Shown here piece by piece: positions 18,440 through 28,800 of a DNA stretch of 64,000 nucleotides (position 1 is the first letter of the stretch; every line of letters starts with the position of its first letter). Origin of the DNA: Roseiconus nitratireducens (GTDB lineage Bacteria; Planctomycetota; Planctomycetia; Pirellulales; Pirellulaceae); contig NZ_VWOX01000004.1 in NCBI RefSeq assembly GCF_008629675.1, positions 1-64,000 of the forward strand, read 5' to 3'. The notes under the pieces were generated by a model that worked only from the letters and a program-made list of their open reading frames with translations, did not search any database and was not told where the DNA came from. The position numbers and the translations under genes were made by a program.

Positions 18440-19735
18440 TCAAGTCCCGATCAGCCCCATGATGGTTCGAACGCTCAACAGAAGCGTCACGGCCAATCCG
18501 AGGTAATTCAGCGGAGTCACCCAAACCGGCAACAAGCCGGTTTGGATTCGCCGCGCTTGCCAGATGATGGTGATGGCCAGAGCAGGAAAAGCGATCACGG
18601 TCAGTGATTGGGCGACGACAATGAAGTCGGCCAGCGGCACCTCGGTCAACACACCGATCGCCGCCACGACCCAGCCCAACAGGAGCACGCCAACGGTCGT
18701 CAGCCGTACGTGAATGGATGACAGTTTCGACGGCATCCCCAGGGCGTCGCAAAAGACAACGGCGCCGATCAATGCGTTGACGACGAATGAGCTGACCGCG
18801 CCGGCCAGCACGCCGGCGGCAAACACGTACCGCGCCGCATCACCAAACAACGGATCCAACGCGCGGGCAACCGCCGACGCGTCGGTCAACGATTCCGGAG
18901 CAACCTTCAAATGCAACGCGGCGGCCCCCGTGATCAGGATCATCATCGTGATCAGCCCCAGCGAACAAATTCCAACAAAGGTATCTAGAACGCCCAGCCT
19001 GAAATCCGAAACGTTCCATCCTTTCTCGCGAACCTGATACGACTGGTAGAAAGCTCCGGCCACGGAAAACGTCGTCGCCACCAAGGCTCCGCTGGCCATC
19101 CAGGAGACCGTATCGATCCCCTCGGCCGTACTTCCACGTGGCAGCGACGGGATCAATCCGGACAGGATTCCATTCAGCGTGGGCGAGGCGAACCACAGAT
19201 TGATTGCGAATGCCACGACCATGGCCGCCACCAGCACCGCCATCGTCTTTTCGATCACGCGGTACAAATCCCGTCGGCTGGCCCACAGCAATCCGATGAT
19301 CGCAAAGTTAAACACCAGCGGCACGGCGGTGCGGACCAGTCGCGAACTGAGGGCGGACGCGGCCGCGGGTTGTCCCGCCTGGGTGTCGACCGGGTCCATG
19401 AATCCCTCGGCCGCCATCAACATCGCGTTGTTGTTGGACGCCTGGAACATTGTGATGGCCACCAACATCGCGCCGCCGACCAGCCAGGCGATCGGACGAC
19501 CGAAAGCTGACGCGACGGCTCCGCAAGGCGTCTCCCGCTGTGAAACGCCGATGGCCATTGACGTCACCGTCAAAGAAATCATCAACAGACTTGCCAGCGG
19601 CACCAACCACAACAACTGATAACCGTATTGGCAACCGACGCGTGAAGCGCTGACGATGCTGCCCGGCCCCAGAACCACCGCGGCAACGACAATCGCCGGA
19701 CCGATCCGGCGCAGCAGAGAAAGGAATTCGCTCAT
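18440..19735 (-). CDS. Nramp-related membrane transporter lacking canonical metal-binding motifs
   Basis: Inner-membrane protein of 431 aa with about 11 hydrophobic segments in the order typical of the Nramp (APC) fold. The first helix carries G23-P-G-S26 where classical Nramps have Asp-Pro-Gly-Asn, and helix 6 has V225-A-G (FSVAGAFYQSY) where they have Met-Pro-His. Both residues that coordinate the transported divalent metal are therefore absent. The fold assignment is good; Mn/Fe transport is doubtful, and another cation or a proton-coupled solute is possible. The start lies 5 nt after the stop of the DUF2853 gene, so they share an operon. The stop is 34 bp from the convergent ABC permease gene. 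Confidence 0.82.
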   Translation of the reverse strand: MSEFLSLLRRIGPAIVVAAVVLGPGSIVSASRVGCQYGYQLLWLVPLASLLMISLTVTSMAIGVSQRETPCGAVASAFGRPIAWLVGGAMLVAITMFQASNNNAMLMAAEGFMDPVDTQAGQPAAASALSSRLVRTAVPLVFNFAIIGLLWASRRDLYRVIEKTMAVLVAAMVVAFAINLWFASPTLNGILSGLIPSLPRGSTAEGIDTVSWMASGALVATTFSVAGAFYQSYQVREKGWNVSDFRLGVLDTFVGICSLGLITMMILITGAAALHLKVAPESLTDASAVARALDPLFGDAARYVFAAGVLAGAVSSFVVNALIGAVVFCDALGMPSKLSSIHVRLTTVGVLLLGWVVAAIGVLTEVPLADFIVVAQSLTVIAFPALAITIIWQARRIQTGLLPVWVTPLNYLGLAVTLLLSVRTIMGLIGT

Positions 19736-19740
19736 TTAGG

Positions 19741-20052
19741 TCAACACAGGCGGTGCATGCGATCGGTTTCTTTGGCTAGCAGATAGTAAAACGTCACTCG
19801 GCATTTGAATTGATCGCCTTGCATGATTTGGCAGACCTTTTGGATCGCGGCATCAGCTTCGTCCGCATCCAAATCCAAATTGATGTTGCAATATCCGTCA
19901 CGAATTGCCTTGAGTTCATTCGGGTCCGTCGCGGCCACGTTCGCTCCATCGCGTGACTCCAGCGCGATTCCCAAATGGCCGACAAGCGAATCGACCGCAT
20001 CCTCCACCGGCGACTCGACGTACTTCTTCACGTTCTCGAGATAGTTGGTCAT
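19741..20052 (-). CDS. DUF2853 family protein
   Basis: Small soluble protein of 103 aa from the ATG at 20052 (MTNYLENVKKYVESP). It shows DUF2853 family features: an N-terminal helix, AATDPNELKAIRDGYC in the middle, and the conserved CRVTFYYLLAKE near the C-terminus. Function of the family is unknown. A longer frame reaches 20322 but its extra Arg/His-rich residues do not look coding. It sits directly upstream of the Nramp-related transporter with a 5-nt gap, suggesting they are cotranscribed. The 266 bp upstream (20053-20318) hold no other gene. Confidence 0.82.
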   Translation of the reverse strand: MTNYLENVKKYVESPVEDAVDSLVGHLGIALESRDGANVAATDPNELKAIRDGYCNINLDLDADEADAAIQKVCQIMQGDQFKCRVTFYYLLAKETDRMHRLC

Positions 20053-20318
20053 CTTCAAGGCTCCTATCAACCTGGCAAACGTTGGCGCGACACGACGGCT
20101 GCCGAGGCTGCCTGTGTGCCTGCGACGGACCGTCCGACGTGGTGTATGACTATAACGCGCGTCGCAGCAGCGGTGGGGTGTCTCCGGGGTCCGGATGCAG
20201 GACCAGCGGAGCCCGTGTTCGACATGCCCGGCTGAGCGGCTAATCGTTTTTGCCCGAATGTCCTGCAGCGGTTGCGCGTCGCACCAGATGTCTCGCCGCC
20301 AGTGACAGCGGAACGACG

Positions 20319-21140
20319 TCACGCGGGGCTCTGGGTCCAGTACCGAAAAGCTCGCATCGTTTGCCGCGCGGCTTCATGAGGATCGGGCCAGGGGAATGCT
20401 TCGGCGCACAAGTAGCCGCTGTAGTCGATCGATCGGAGCGCACGCATGATCGGGGCAAAATCGAAATGCCCACCGCCGACCGGCCGGCGATTGCTGTCGA
20501 CAAAGTGGATGTGTCCCACCAGGTCGCCACCCGCCCGCAACGCCCCCGCGATGTCAACTTCTTCGATTCCCATGTGGAATAGGTCGCACAGCAATTTCAC
20601 ATTGTCGGTGGACAGTGAACGCAATAACTTCACACCGTCAGCGACCGTGCAGCACTGGTTGGTCTCGTATCGATTCAGCGGTTCGTAGATCAACGGCACG
20701 TTGTACTGTGCCGCGTGCGAGCCACCGTCCTCCAAGGCCTCGGCCAAGTATCCCAGTGCGGTTTCCGAATTGACATTTCCGTCACTCCGGCCCTGCATGG
20801 AACCGATGATCGCCATCGCCCCAAACTGGCCGGCGGCGTCAATGATCGTCCGCACGAACTGCTGCGCGTCACGTCGCTTTTGGGCATCCGGATCGGCCAG
20901 CTGCAATCGGTGTTTGACCCACCCGGCTCCGGTCCCCAAGGCCGCCAGCTTGACCCCGGCAGAATCCAACAGGTTTCCCAAAGAATCCAGATTCAGGGAC
21001 TCCACCGAGGGAGCAAAGATTTCGACCGCGTCATAGCCGAGTTCTCCGGCAAAAGCGATGGATTTCTCCAGCCCGTCCCACAACACGAACGGACCGCCGC
21101 GGGCCTCTTGGACAAGTGAAAGGGTGATGCAGGACTTCAT
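20319..21140 (-). CDS. Sugar phosphate isomerase/epimerase family protein (AP-endonuclease-2-like TIM barrel)
   Basis: Cytosolic TIM-barrel enzyme of 273 aa from the ATG at 21140 (MKSCITLSLVQEARGGP). Metal-ligand regions of the xylose-isomerase-like fold are present: LIYEPLNRYE with its Glu, LLCDLFHMGIEE with Asp/His, HIHFVDSNRR with His, and a late CAEAFPWPD with Glu. Such proteins interconvert ketoses or isomerise inositol-type substrates. The gene follows the aldo/keto reductase on the same strand (75-bp gap) and is probably cotranscribed with it. The longer frame to 21191 has no family support. The exact substrate cannot be read from sequence. Confidence 0.88.
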   Translation of the reverse strand: MKSCITLSLVQEARGGPFVLWDGLEKSIAFAGELGYDAVEIFAPSVESLNLDSLGNLLDSAGVKLAALGTGAGWVKHRLQLADPDAQKRRDAQQFVRTIIDAAGQFGAMAIIGSMQGRSDGNVNSETALGYLAEALEDGGSHAAQYNVPLIYEPLNRYETNQCCTVADGVKLLRSLSTDNVKLLCDLFHMGIEEVDIAGALRAGGDLVGHIHFVDSNRRPVGGGHFDFAPIMRALRSIDYSGYLCAEAFPWPDPHEAARQTMRAFRYWTQSPA

Positions 21141-21215
21141 GAATTGATGGGGGTTTCGAGAGGCAAGCAAGAGATGACGAGACGACGACACGCTGACGCG
21201 AGGGCGCCCCGTCCA

Positions 21216-22151
21216 TCATCCGTCGTTGTTCTCCGGGCGACCTTCGACGTACACCCAGTTGTGGATCGGCCGCAGGATCTCCTTGACTTCTTCGACCAGT
21301 TGATGATCCAGCGGTTGGTCCAGCCAATCACACCATTGATTGACACGGTCGGGGTTGGCCGAACCGACGACGCAACTGGCAAAGGCGTCGTTCGCGGCTG
21401 TGTACTGTAGCGCCAACTTGGCAATGTCGGTCCCCTTGTCCCGACAGTGAGCCGCCGCCTTGGCCGCCACTTCACGCACCGCTTCGGTCGACTTGTGCCA
21501 GGACGGCAGCGGGGCATTGGTCAACAGGCGGGCGGAAAAGGGCGCCGCATTGATGATCCCTACCCCTTTTTCGCGACAAGGCTCGATCAAGGCCAACGCC
21601 ATGTCGTTCTGAAGCGTGTAGTGGTTGTAGGTCATTACCACGTCCAGATCCGTTTGCCGCAGCATCTCGTGAAAGATCTTCATCGGGTAACCGCTGACAC
21701 CGATGAAACGGACCTTTCCCTTATCGACTTCCTTGCGAAGGGCGGGAAGCGTTTCCTGGACGATTTGTTCCAGGTCGACGAACTCGATGTCATGGCAGAA
21801 GACGATGTCCAGATGCTCGACCTGCATGCGTTCCAAAGAAATGTCCACGCTCTCACTGACACGTCGCGCCGAAAAGTCGAAGTGCTGGGGTGCGAAGCGT
21901 CCAAGCTTGGTGCTCAGCACGTAGGAATCGCGGGGAATCTCCGGCAACACGCGCCCCAGCATGATCTCGCTCATCCCCCGCCCGTAGTAGGCGGCCGTGT
22001 CGATGTAGTTCATGCCGCGGTCGAGTGCCGTCCGCACGCAACGCAACGCTTCGGGAACATCGATCGGACGAAACTCGGCACCAATCGAGGAAGCGCCGAA
22101 GCCCAACACCGAAAGTTCCAGTCCTGTCTTTCCGAGCGGTCGTTTCTTCAT
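21216..22151 (-). CDS. Aldo/keto reductase
   Basis: NAD(P)H-dependent oxidoreductase of 311 aa with the (beta/alpha)8 barrel of the AKR superfamily. The catalytic tetrad is in place: D51 and Y56 in DTAAYYG, K82 in STKLGR, H120 in FCHDIE. An ATG at 22151 is preceded directly by an in-frame GTG at 22154; the ATG matches the family start MKKRPLGKTGLELS. The sequence resembles the L-galactose dehydrogenase/inositol-dehydrogenase-like AKRs. It shares a divergent promoter region (22152-22422) with the Gfo/Idh/MocA gene, and the isomerase lies downstream, so it belongs to a sugar oxidation locus. Confidence 0.92.
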   Translation of the reverse strand: MKKRPLGKTGLELSVLGFGASSIGAEFRPIDVPEALRCVRTALDRGMNYIDTAAYYGRGMSEIMLGRVLPEIPRDSYVLSTKLGRFAPQHFDFSARRVSESVDISLERMQVEHLDIVFCHDIEFVDLEQIVQETLPALRKEVDKGKVRFIGVSGYPMKIFHEMLRQTDLDVVMTYNHYTLQNDMALALIEPCREKGVGIINAAPFSARLLTNAPLPSWHKSTEAVREVAAKAAAHCRDKGTDIAKLALQYTAANDAFASCVVGSANPDRVNQWCDWLDQPLDHQLVEEVKEILRPIHNWVYVEGRPENNDG

Positions 22152-22422
22152 CACAAAAGGGTCTCGTCTCCGGGGAGGTCAAATTCGCCGCCAACCTACC
22201 ACACCGCGACGTCGGTGACGCCGGGGCGCCGTCCCCGCGTGAGATCGATTCCCGGAAATGTGAGATCGGTTGCCAAAGCCCCCAGGCGGCACGACATCGG
22301 CACGGTTCCATGTTATTCTCTTGAGCTTTGAAACACGCCTCCGGGCTTCGTCCGCCCGACCGTCTTCCCACCAGCCTGCTCGCCAGACTGCCTCCCTTCA
22401 CCCGGCACCGCAAAGCGTAACG

Positions 22423-23529
22423 ATGACAAGTTCTCCCTGTCGTTGGGGAATCCTCAGTACGGCCCAGATCGCTCGCAAGAATTGGAAAGCCATCGCGTTG
22501 AGCGGAAACGGGATCGTGGGCGGCGTCTCCAGTCGCTCCGCCTCTCGAGCCGAACAATTCATTGACGACTGTCAGCGCGAAGTCCCCTTTGACGATCGCC
22601 CGCAAGCCTTTGAAGGGCACCAGGCGCTGCTGGAAAGTGACCAGATCGATGCCGTTTACGTGCCCCTGCCCACCGGGCTCCGCAAACCTTGGGTCTTGGC
22701 CGCCGCCGAAGCCGGAAAGCACGTGCTGATCGAAAAGCCGATCGCCGACAACGCCGCTGACGTCCGCGAAATGATCGACGCCTGCGAGCGGAACGGTGTG
22801 CAGTTCATGGACGGGGTGATGTTCGACCACGGTAAACGGATCGCGGAGGTCTGCCAACAAATCCGCAGCGGCATGCTGGGCAGGGTGCGGCGGATTCAGA
22901 CCCATTTTTCGTTCACCGGCGATGAATCGTTCCACCAAGACAATATTCGCACCGATGCCACGCTGGAGCCTCACGGTTGCCTGGGCGACTTGGGCTGGTA
23001 CTGCATCCGATTCATCCTGTGGGCCAACGACTTTGCCGAGCCTACCTCGGTCTCCGGTCAGATGCTCACGGCGCTGGAGCGTGATGGCGCCAAGACATCC
23101 GTTCCGGGCGAATTCCGGGGCGAACTGGCCTTCCAGGGCGGAATCACTGCCGGGTTCTATTGCACCTTCCTGTCGGCCAACCAGCAGTTGGCAACGGTCT
23201 CGGGCGAGGACGGCTACCTGACCCTGGACGATTTTGTGCTGCCCATGTACGACGGACACACCCGCTGGCAGGTGCACAAGCACGACCTTGCCATCGACAA
23301 TTGCCGTTGGAATTTCCGCCGGGTCAGCGAGCACTTTGCGTGTGACGAATACCACAGCGGTGAAGCCAATTCGCAGGAAGTCGAAATGGTCCGGACGTTT
23401 GCCCGTCACGCGATCGACGGCCAACCCGACCCCGAGCTGGCCGCCCGCGCGCTGCTGACCCAGCGCGTGCTAGACGCTTGCCGCCGCAGTGCTGACCAGG
23501 ACGGCACACCGGTTTCCCTGGATGACTGA
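22423..23529 (+). CDS. Gfo/Idh/MocA family oxidoreductase
   Basis: NAD(P)-dependent sugar or inositol dehydrogenase-type protein of 368 aa from the ATG at 22423 (MTSSPCRWGILSTAQIARKN). The N-terminal Rossmann fold is followed by the conserved E104-K105-P106 motif in HVLIEKPIADN, whose Lys is usually catalytic, and a C-terminal beta-sheet domain with GCLGDLGWYCIRF. The longer frame from 22270 adds 51 Ser/Pro/Arg-rich residues without homology. It lies upstream of a sodium:solute symporter in the same direction (195-bp gap) and divergent from the aldo/keto reductase, consistent with carbohydrate uptake and oxidation. Substrate unknown. Confidence 0.92.
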   Translation: MTSSPCRWGILSTAQIARKNWKAIALSGNGIVGGVSSRSASRAEQFIDDCQREVPFDDRPQAFEGHQALLESDQIDAVYVPLPTGLRKPWVLAAAEAGKHVLIEKPIADNAADVREMIDACERNGVQFMDGVMFDHGKRIAEVCQQIRSGMLGRVRRIQTHFSFTGDESFHQDNIRTDATLEPHGCLGDLGWYCIRFILWANDFAEPTSVSGQMLTALERDGAKTSVPGEFRGELAFQGGITAGFYCTFLSANQQLATVSGEDGYLTLDDFVLPMYDGHTRWQVHKHDLAIDNCRWNFRRVSEHFACDEYHSGEANSQEVEMVRTFARHAIDGQPDPELAARALLTQRVLDACRRSADQDGTPVSLDD

Positions 23530-23724
23530 CGAATCCTCGACCGCACACTTCCCCTTGGCTTGCCGAATTGGCCCGACCGCTTTCCGTGTCTGACCGCCGA
23601 CTGTGTCTGACCGCCGACGATTCTCGGGCACGATGATTCTCAGGCAGATGGGGCAGAGCAATGCTGCCGTGATCCGACACTCCCTTCCCCGCCTTCTCTT
23701 TCCTTCTGGCCCGAAAGACCCGCT

Positions 23725-25356
23725 ATGACCATCGCCACTTTCTTACTGTTCACCGCCCTGGTGGCGTTCGCGACCTGGTGGGTGACGCGTGGGACAACCG
23801 ACGATACGGACGAAGGTTACTTTCTGGCCGGACGTTCGCTGACGGGAGTGTTCATTGCCGGTTCGTTGCTGCTGACCAACCTCTCGACCGAACAATTGAT
23901 CGGACTCAACGCCGCCGCCTTCAACGAAGGGTTATCGGTCATGGCGTGGGAAGTCGTCGCCGGCATTTCCCTGGTCGCGTTGGCGTTGGTTTTTCTGCCC
24001 CGGTATCTGAAGTCGGGGATCGCGACGATCCCCGAGTTTTTTGAGAGCCGCTACGGGTCCGGTGTCCGCACCTTGACCACGTTTCTGTTTGTCGTGGCGT
24101 ACATGCTGATCCTGCTGCCGTTTGTGTTGTACCTGGGGGCCCGAGGCCTTTCACGGATGCTGGATCTGGAAACGCTGTTGGGATTGGACGAGCTGCAAAC
24201 GATTTGGGCCGTGATCATTTTCATCGCCGCGGTCGGCTCCGCTTACGCCATTTGGGGTGGCTTGCGTGCCGTCGCGGTGTCCGACACGTTCAACGGAGCG
24301 GGCCTGCTGATCGGCGGCCTGCTGATCACCTTTTACGCACTGTCGGCGGTTGCCGGCGAAGGCGGCAGCCTGTTCTCGGCGCTAACCTTGATCGCTGACC
24401 ATGACCCCGACGCATTTCAGTCGCTCGGGTCGATGGACGAAGACGTCTCCTGGCCGACGCTATTCAGCGGTGTGTTGTTGCTGAACTTCTTTTACTGGTC
24501 CAGCAACCAGCAGATTATCCAGCGGACGTTTGGCGCCAAGAATCTCGCTGAGGGACAAAAGGGGGTGCTGCTGGCCGCATTCTTCAAGATCCTTGCTCCG
24601 CTGATCCTGGTGCTGCCCGGGATCGCCGCCGCCTACCTGGCCGATACCGACCCGACCTTTTCCGAACGTGTCGGCGGGGCGGCCGACAATGCCTACGGGG
24701 CGTTGGTTGCAACCGTCCTGCCCAAGCCGCTGATCGGTTTCTTTGCCGCGGTCGTGGTGGGGTCGATCCTGTCCACTTTCAACTCGGTGCTCAACAGCAG
24801 CGCGACGCTGTTTTCGTTGGACGTCTACAAGAAGTTTTTGCGTCCGAACGCGAGCATGCATGAAGTCGTGATCACGGGCCGGATGTGCAGTCTGATAGTG
24901 GCGGTGTTCGCCGTGATCGCCGCCCCGAACTTCTTTTACGGCCGGGAAGCCATCTTCGGCTTCTTCCAGAAACTCAACGGCGTTTATTTCATCCCGATCC
25001 TGGCGATCATGATCGTGGGGCTGACCAACCGGATGGTCGACGGGATGTCGGCGCTGATCACCCTGGTGGTGGGGCTGATCGCGATGAGCATTGGCACCTT
25101 TCTCAGCGGCCAGACCGACACCGAACCGGGCTGGGTTGTGGAGACGTTCCATTCCCCCTACCACTTCATGGGGGTCGTGTTCATCGGATTGGTGATCCTT
25201 CAATTGGTACTGGGACAGATCGGATTGCGACGCAGTGAGCCCTACGTGCAGAAGGATGTGGGGGCGGTGGACCTGACGCCGTGGAAGGCGGCCCCGGTCG
25301 TCGGAGGGGGTCTGATCGCCTTCGCAATCTTCGTTTACGTCTACTTTGCCTTCTGA
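23725..25356 (+). CDS. Sodium:solute symporter (SSS/SLC5) family transporter
   Basis: Polytopic inner-membrane protein of 543 aa with about 14 hydrophobic segments. Family marks include FLAGRSLTGVFIAGSLLLTN and STEQLIGLNAAAF in the first helices, SGIATIPEFFESRYG, and WSSNQQIIQRTFGAK in the middle. It would import a sugar or related small solute using the sodium gradient; the pattern is close to vSGLT/YidK-type members. The neighbouring oxidoreductases and isomerase support a sugar-type substrate. The stop codon lies inside the first copy of a 17-bp tandem duplication (25346-25379). Confidence 0.93.
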   Translation: MTIATFLLFTALVAFATWWVTRGTTDDTDEGYFLAGRSLTGVFIAGSLLLTNLSTEQLIGLNAAAFNEGLSVMAWEVVAGISLVALALVFLPRYLKSGIATIPEFFESRYGSGVRTLTTFLFVVAYMLILLPFVLYLGARGLSRMLDLETLLGLDELQTIWAVIIFIAAVGSAYAIWGGLRAVAVSDTFNGAGLLIGGLLITFYALSAVAGEGGSLFSALTLIADHDPDAFQSLGSMDEDVSWPTLFSGVLLLNFFYWSSNQQIIQRTFGAKNLAEGQKGVLLAAFFKILAPLILVLPGIAAAYLADTDPTFSERVGGAADNAYGALVATVLPKPLIGFFAAVVVGSILSTFNSVLNSSATLFSLDVYKKFLRPNASMHEVVITGRMCSLIVAVFAVIAAPNFFYGREAIFGFFQKLNGVYFIPILAIMIVGLTNRMVDGMSALITLVVGLIAMSIGTFLSGQTDTEPGWVVETFHSPYHFMGVVFIGLVILQLVLGQIGLRRSEPYVQKDVGAVDLTPWKAAPVVGGGLIAFAIFVYVYFAF

Positions 25357-25379
25357 GATACCTTGCCTTCTGAGACACC
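25346..25379. repeat. 17-bp tandem duplication spanning the symporter stop
   Basis: TTGCCTTCTGAGATACC (25346-25362) is followed at once by TTGCCTTCTGAGACACC (25363-25379), 16 of 17 bases identical. The stop codon of the symporter lies in the first copy. Confidence 0.85.
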
Positions 25380-25507
25380 GCGAATTCGGCCGCGATGCGG
25401 GCGAATGCCGGCCTCTGGCAAACTTTTCTTCTCATCTGGTTCCGGGGAATCGTCGCGATCGAGTTGCCGCGGGCGGCTGCGCTCTCGGACTCTTCACGCG
25501 ATTTTTT

Positions 25508-25535
25508 TTGCGCGACAATCAAAACCGGCTACAAT
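25508..25535 (+). promoter_or_regulatory. Candidate sigma-70-type promoter for the kinase-ATPase gene
   Basis: A -10-like TACAAT (25530-25535) lies 16 nt after TTGCGC (25508-25513), which matches the -35 consensus at only three positions. It is about 320 bp upstream of the kinase start. It is the best box pair in this gap, but evidence is limited. Confidence 0.25.
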
Positions 25536-25627
25536 TCGGTCCGCGTGAACACGGAACTTGGACGTTCTGGAGTGGATTTTTTCGCGCCTAGCCGTTCGGG
25601 AAAGTTGGCCCCCAGACTTGTTCCCCT

Positions 25628-25661
25628 GTCTTCGCCAGGCTGCCGTCTTCGCCAGGCCGCC
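25628..25661. repeat. 17-bp tandem duplication
   Basis: GTCTTCGCCAGGCTGCC (25628-25644) is followed directly by GTCTTCGCCAGGCCGCC (25645-25661), 16 of 17 identical. It has the same unit length as the duplication about 280 bp upstream but an unrelated sequence. Confidence 0.85.
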
Positions 25662-25853
25662 GCGGCGGTGGAGCGAACCTTGTCTTGGGCCGTTTCGACA
25701 CGCGAGCGTGGACCGAATTGACGAGCAAGATTCGCTGTCAATCATTCGTTGTTTCCGGGTACGAGGAACCAATCTCCGCGTGCGAATATTGGAATCGCCG
25801 CGGCGTCATGCCCTGATGAACCGTTTCAGCTGCTGATAGAAAGAGTCTGAACG

Positions 25854-28800
25854 ATGGATGCACCTCCCGAGAATTTCTCGGCCAACCCTTCGGACGAGAC
25901 GAAGGTCCGCCCCCTGAAGAACGGGGAGACTCATCTTGCCAATGCGATTGAAGCGAACATGCAGCCTCCGTGGCAGGCGGGGGAAGTCCACGGCGATTTC
26001 TTGATCCGGGAACTGCTCGGGCGAGGCAAAGCGGGATTCGTCTACTCGGCCGACGACCTGGTGGCGCGGAGCCGCTGCGCGGTGAAAGTGCTGTGCCGGA
26101 TGTCGTCCCACGATTTGTATCGAAACAAATTGGGTTTCCGCCGGATGTCCCCCTTCCGGCACCCCTGTTTGATGCGTACCGACCGGTTGGACAACATCGA
26201 CGGCTACACCGTGCTCTCGATGGAAGAGATCACGGGAGACACGCTGTTTACGGCCGTCCGCCGCATGGCCGCGGGCGACCGGGCCGAAGCCTACAAATGG
26301 CTGGCCAATCTGTTGCACGACTACGCGGTCGGGCTGGCCGTGATGCATTTGGGCGGCGTGGTGCACCGCGATCTGAAGCCGACCAATTTGATGGTCCGCG
26401 ATAACGGACACGGGGTGATTGTCGACTACGGTTTGGTTGCCAACTGTGATCCGGAGACCGATCCCTACGGGATTCGTCCTTACATTGCCGGGACGCCTCG
26501 TTACTTCTCTCCCGAAGCCCTGTGGGACCAGAGCTACACCCCGGCCGGCGACGTGTTCAGTCTCGGCTTGGTAATGCTGGACTGCCTGAACGAGATTTCC
26601 GGCTGCGACCTGTGGCTGCGTCAAAGCGACTTTGAGAACTGGATCCGGGACGAAGACGAACGGGTGATTTCCGACGCCGTTTCCGGCCTGCATGAAGAAA
26701 TTCCGCCGGTGCTCCGAAACGCGGTGGCCGGCATGCTGTGTGCCGATCGAACCGAACGCCCGTCGTCACTGGACCTGGTTTCCATCACCAAGACCGACGA
26801 TAACCCGATCCGTTTGATCACGGCCCAGCACGTGTTCGGACGCGAGAACGAATTGGAACAGATTCTGGAATGGGTCCGTGACATTTACCGCGGGGAAACG
26901 GGACGGTTGCACCTGTATGGGGAAGCCGGCGCCGGAAAAACGCGTGTCCTGGACGAAGTCGAACGTCAATTGCGACAGCACAACTGGGGCCAGGTGTATC
27001 GCGTCAAGTGTCGCTCGCGGGAAAACCATACCCTGCAGGTGATGGATCAGATCGCCGACCAGATCGCCGCCCGCTACACCCGCGGTGACCGTGACCTGCT
27101 GCGTCTTGACGCGGTCAGCCACACCATCCTGATCAAATCGTTTCCGCAGCTGCGTCATGTGCTGGTGGCGGATCTGAACGATTCCGCCGAACCGGTCGAT
27201 TCGGCTCCCGAGCGTCTGGATGCCTTGGCCGCGGCCATGCGGCTTAGCCGGGAGCTTCGCAAGGTCGGCCCACTGATCATCATCATCGATGACGCCCAGT
27301 GGTCGGACCACGGCAGCAGCACCGTCTGGGACGAACTGCAGCAAGACACGGTGGGTTGCCTGGGCATCATCACGTCCTCGCGACAACCGGAAACCAATCA
27401 GCGTCAGGTCGCTCAGCATCGCATTCACCTGGGGCCGCTGCCCCAGGATGCGGCCTTGGCACTGCTGCAAAACGCGGCAACGCGGTGGAACACCAACATC
27501 AACCAACCGGGACTGCAGGAGTTGGTGGATGTCTCACGTGGCAACGCATTCCGCCTGGTCGAGCTGGCCGAAGAATTTCGCCCCGGTGGGACGCTGCATC
27601 AGGTCCAACAGTGCGAAGATGCATCGATCTCCAATCTGGGTGACGTCGATCGGCTGTGGAAGGTCCGGTTCGAACGGCTCAGCGAGAGAGCTCGCGCCTG
27701 CCTGGCATTCATCGTCACCGCCGATGCCCCGGTCTCGATTCAACAGCTTGAAGAATTGACCGGATGCTCCGAAGTCGACGCATCGGTCACCGAGCTGGTT
27801 CAACAACGCCTGATCAACGACGACGCAACCGGCCAGGAATGCATCACGGTGGTCCACGACAAGATCGCCGACGGCTTGATTGAAAACCTGGACGAAGACC
27901 AGGTCATCGACGCCCACTTGCGGTGGGCCGAACTGTTGACCAAACAGAACCGCCCCCGCGATTTTGCCGCCCGGATCGCCGGTCACTATTACACGGCCGG
28001 CCAGGACGGAGCGGCGTTGCCGTTCGCCATCACGGCTGCCGAGACCGCCGACCGCGCGTTCGCCAAGGCCGAAGCCGGGTACTGGCACGAGAAAGTGCTC
28101 AAACAGGTCGCCGGCGACGCCCGACACAAACACCTTCGCGATGCGGCGCGGTGCTATCACGAAGCCGACCTTCCCGAAAAGGCATCGGAACATTACCTAC
28201 TGCTGGCCGGAGAAACGGTGACCCCGGCCGAGCGGATTCGCTTCCTGACGCTGGCCGTCCAACTGCTGGTCCGCAGCGGCCAGATGGATCGTGCTCGGCC
28301 ACTGATCGCCGACCTGGGCCAACAAATCGGGGTCGATACCCGGTTTCGCATGCCCTGGCTTGCCATCGGAAACCGCAATCGCCTGTTCCAACTTGCCGAC
28401 GAACTGTGCCAGTTGCCAGACGATCTGGATTTGACGGACGATCGCGACGCGAATGTCGCGGACTTCGATGACGATTGTTCCGCCGAGCAAGCGTTGGCCC
28501 GCTGCCGTCTGCATTTCTGCACGGCGATCAGCCGCCCGCTGACGATGCTGGATATTCGTTGCACCTTGCAACTGATCCTGGATGGTGGTGAGCAAGCCAA
28601 TCGATCCGGGTCCATTGCCGATCGTGCACACTACGCGGCCATGGCAGGCGTCTGGTCGGCGATCACCAGCGGCAACCCCGCTCAGGTGCTGAAACAACGC
28701 CGCAAGACGCTGCACCGTCTGCAACAAACGCTGGTCGGCGCAGCCGCGCGCAAAGCGGCCGCCGAGGTTTGGGCGGGAATTGCACTGACCGACGCACTGA

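Larger units (their letters stand above)
25357..25853. other. Intergenic region upstream of the kinase-ATPase gene
   Basis: A 497-bp non-coding gap holding two independent 17-bp tandem duplications (25346-25379 and 25628-25661), an eight-T run at 25502-25509 and a possible promoter at 25508-25535. No gene is supported; the open frames are short and Arg/Ser-rich. Confidence 0.5.
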
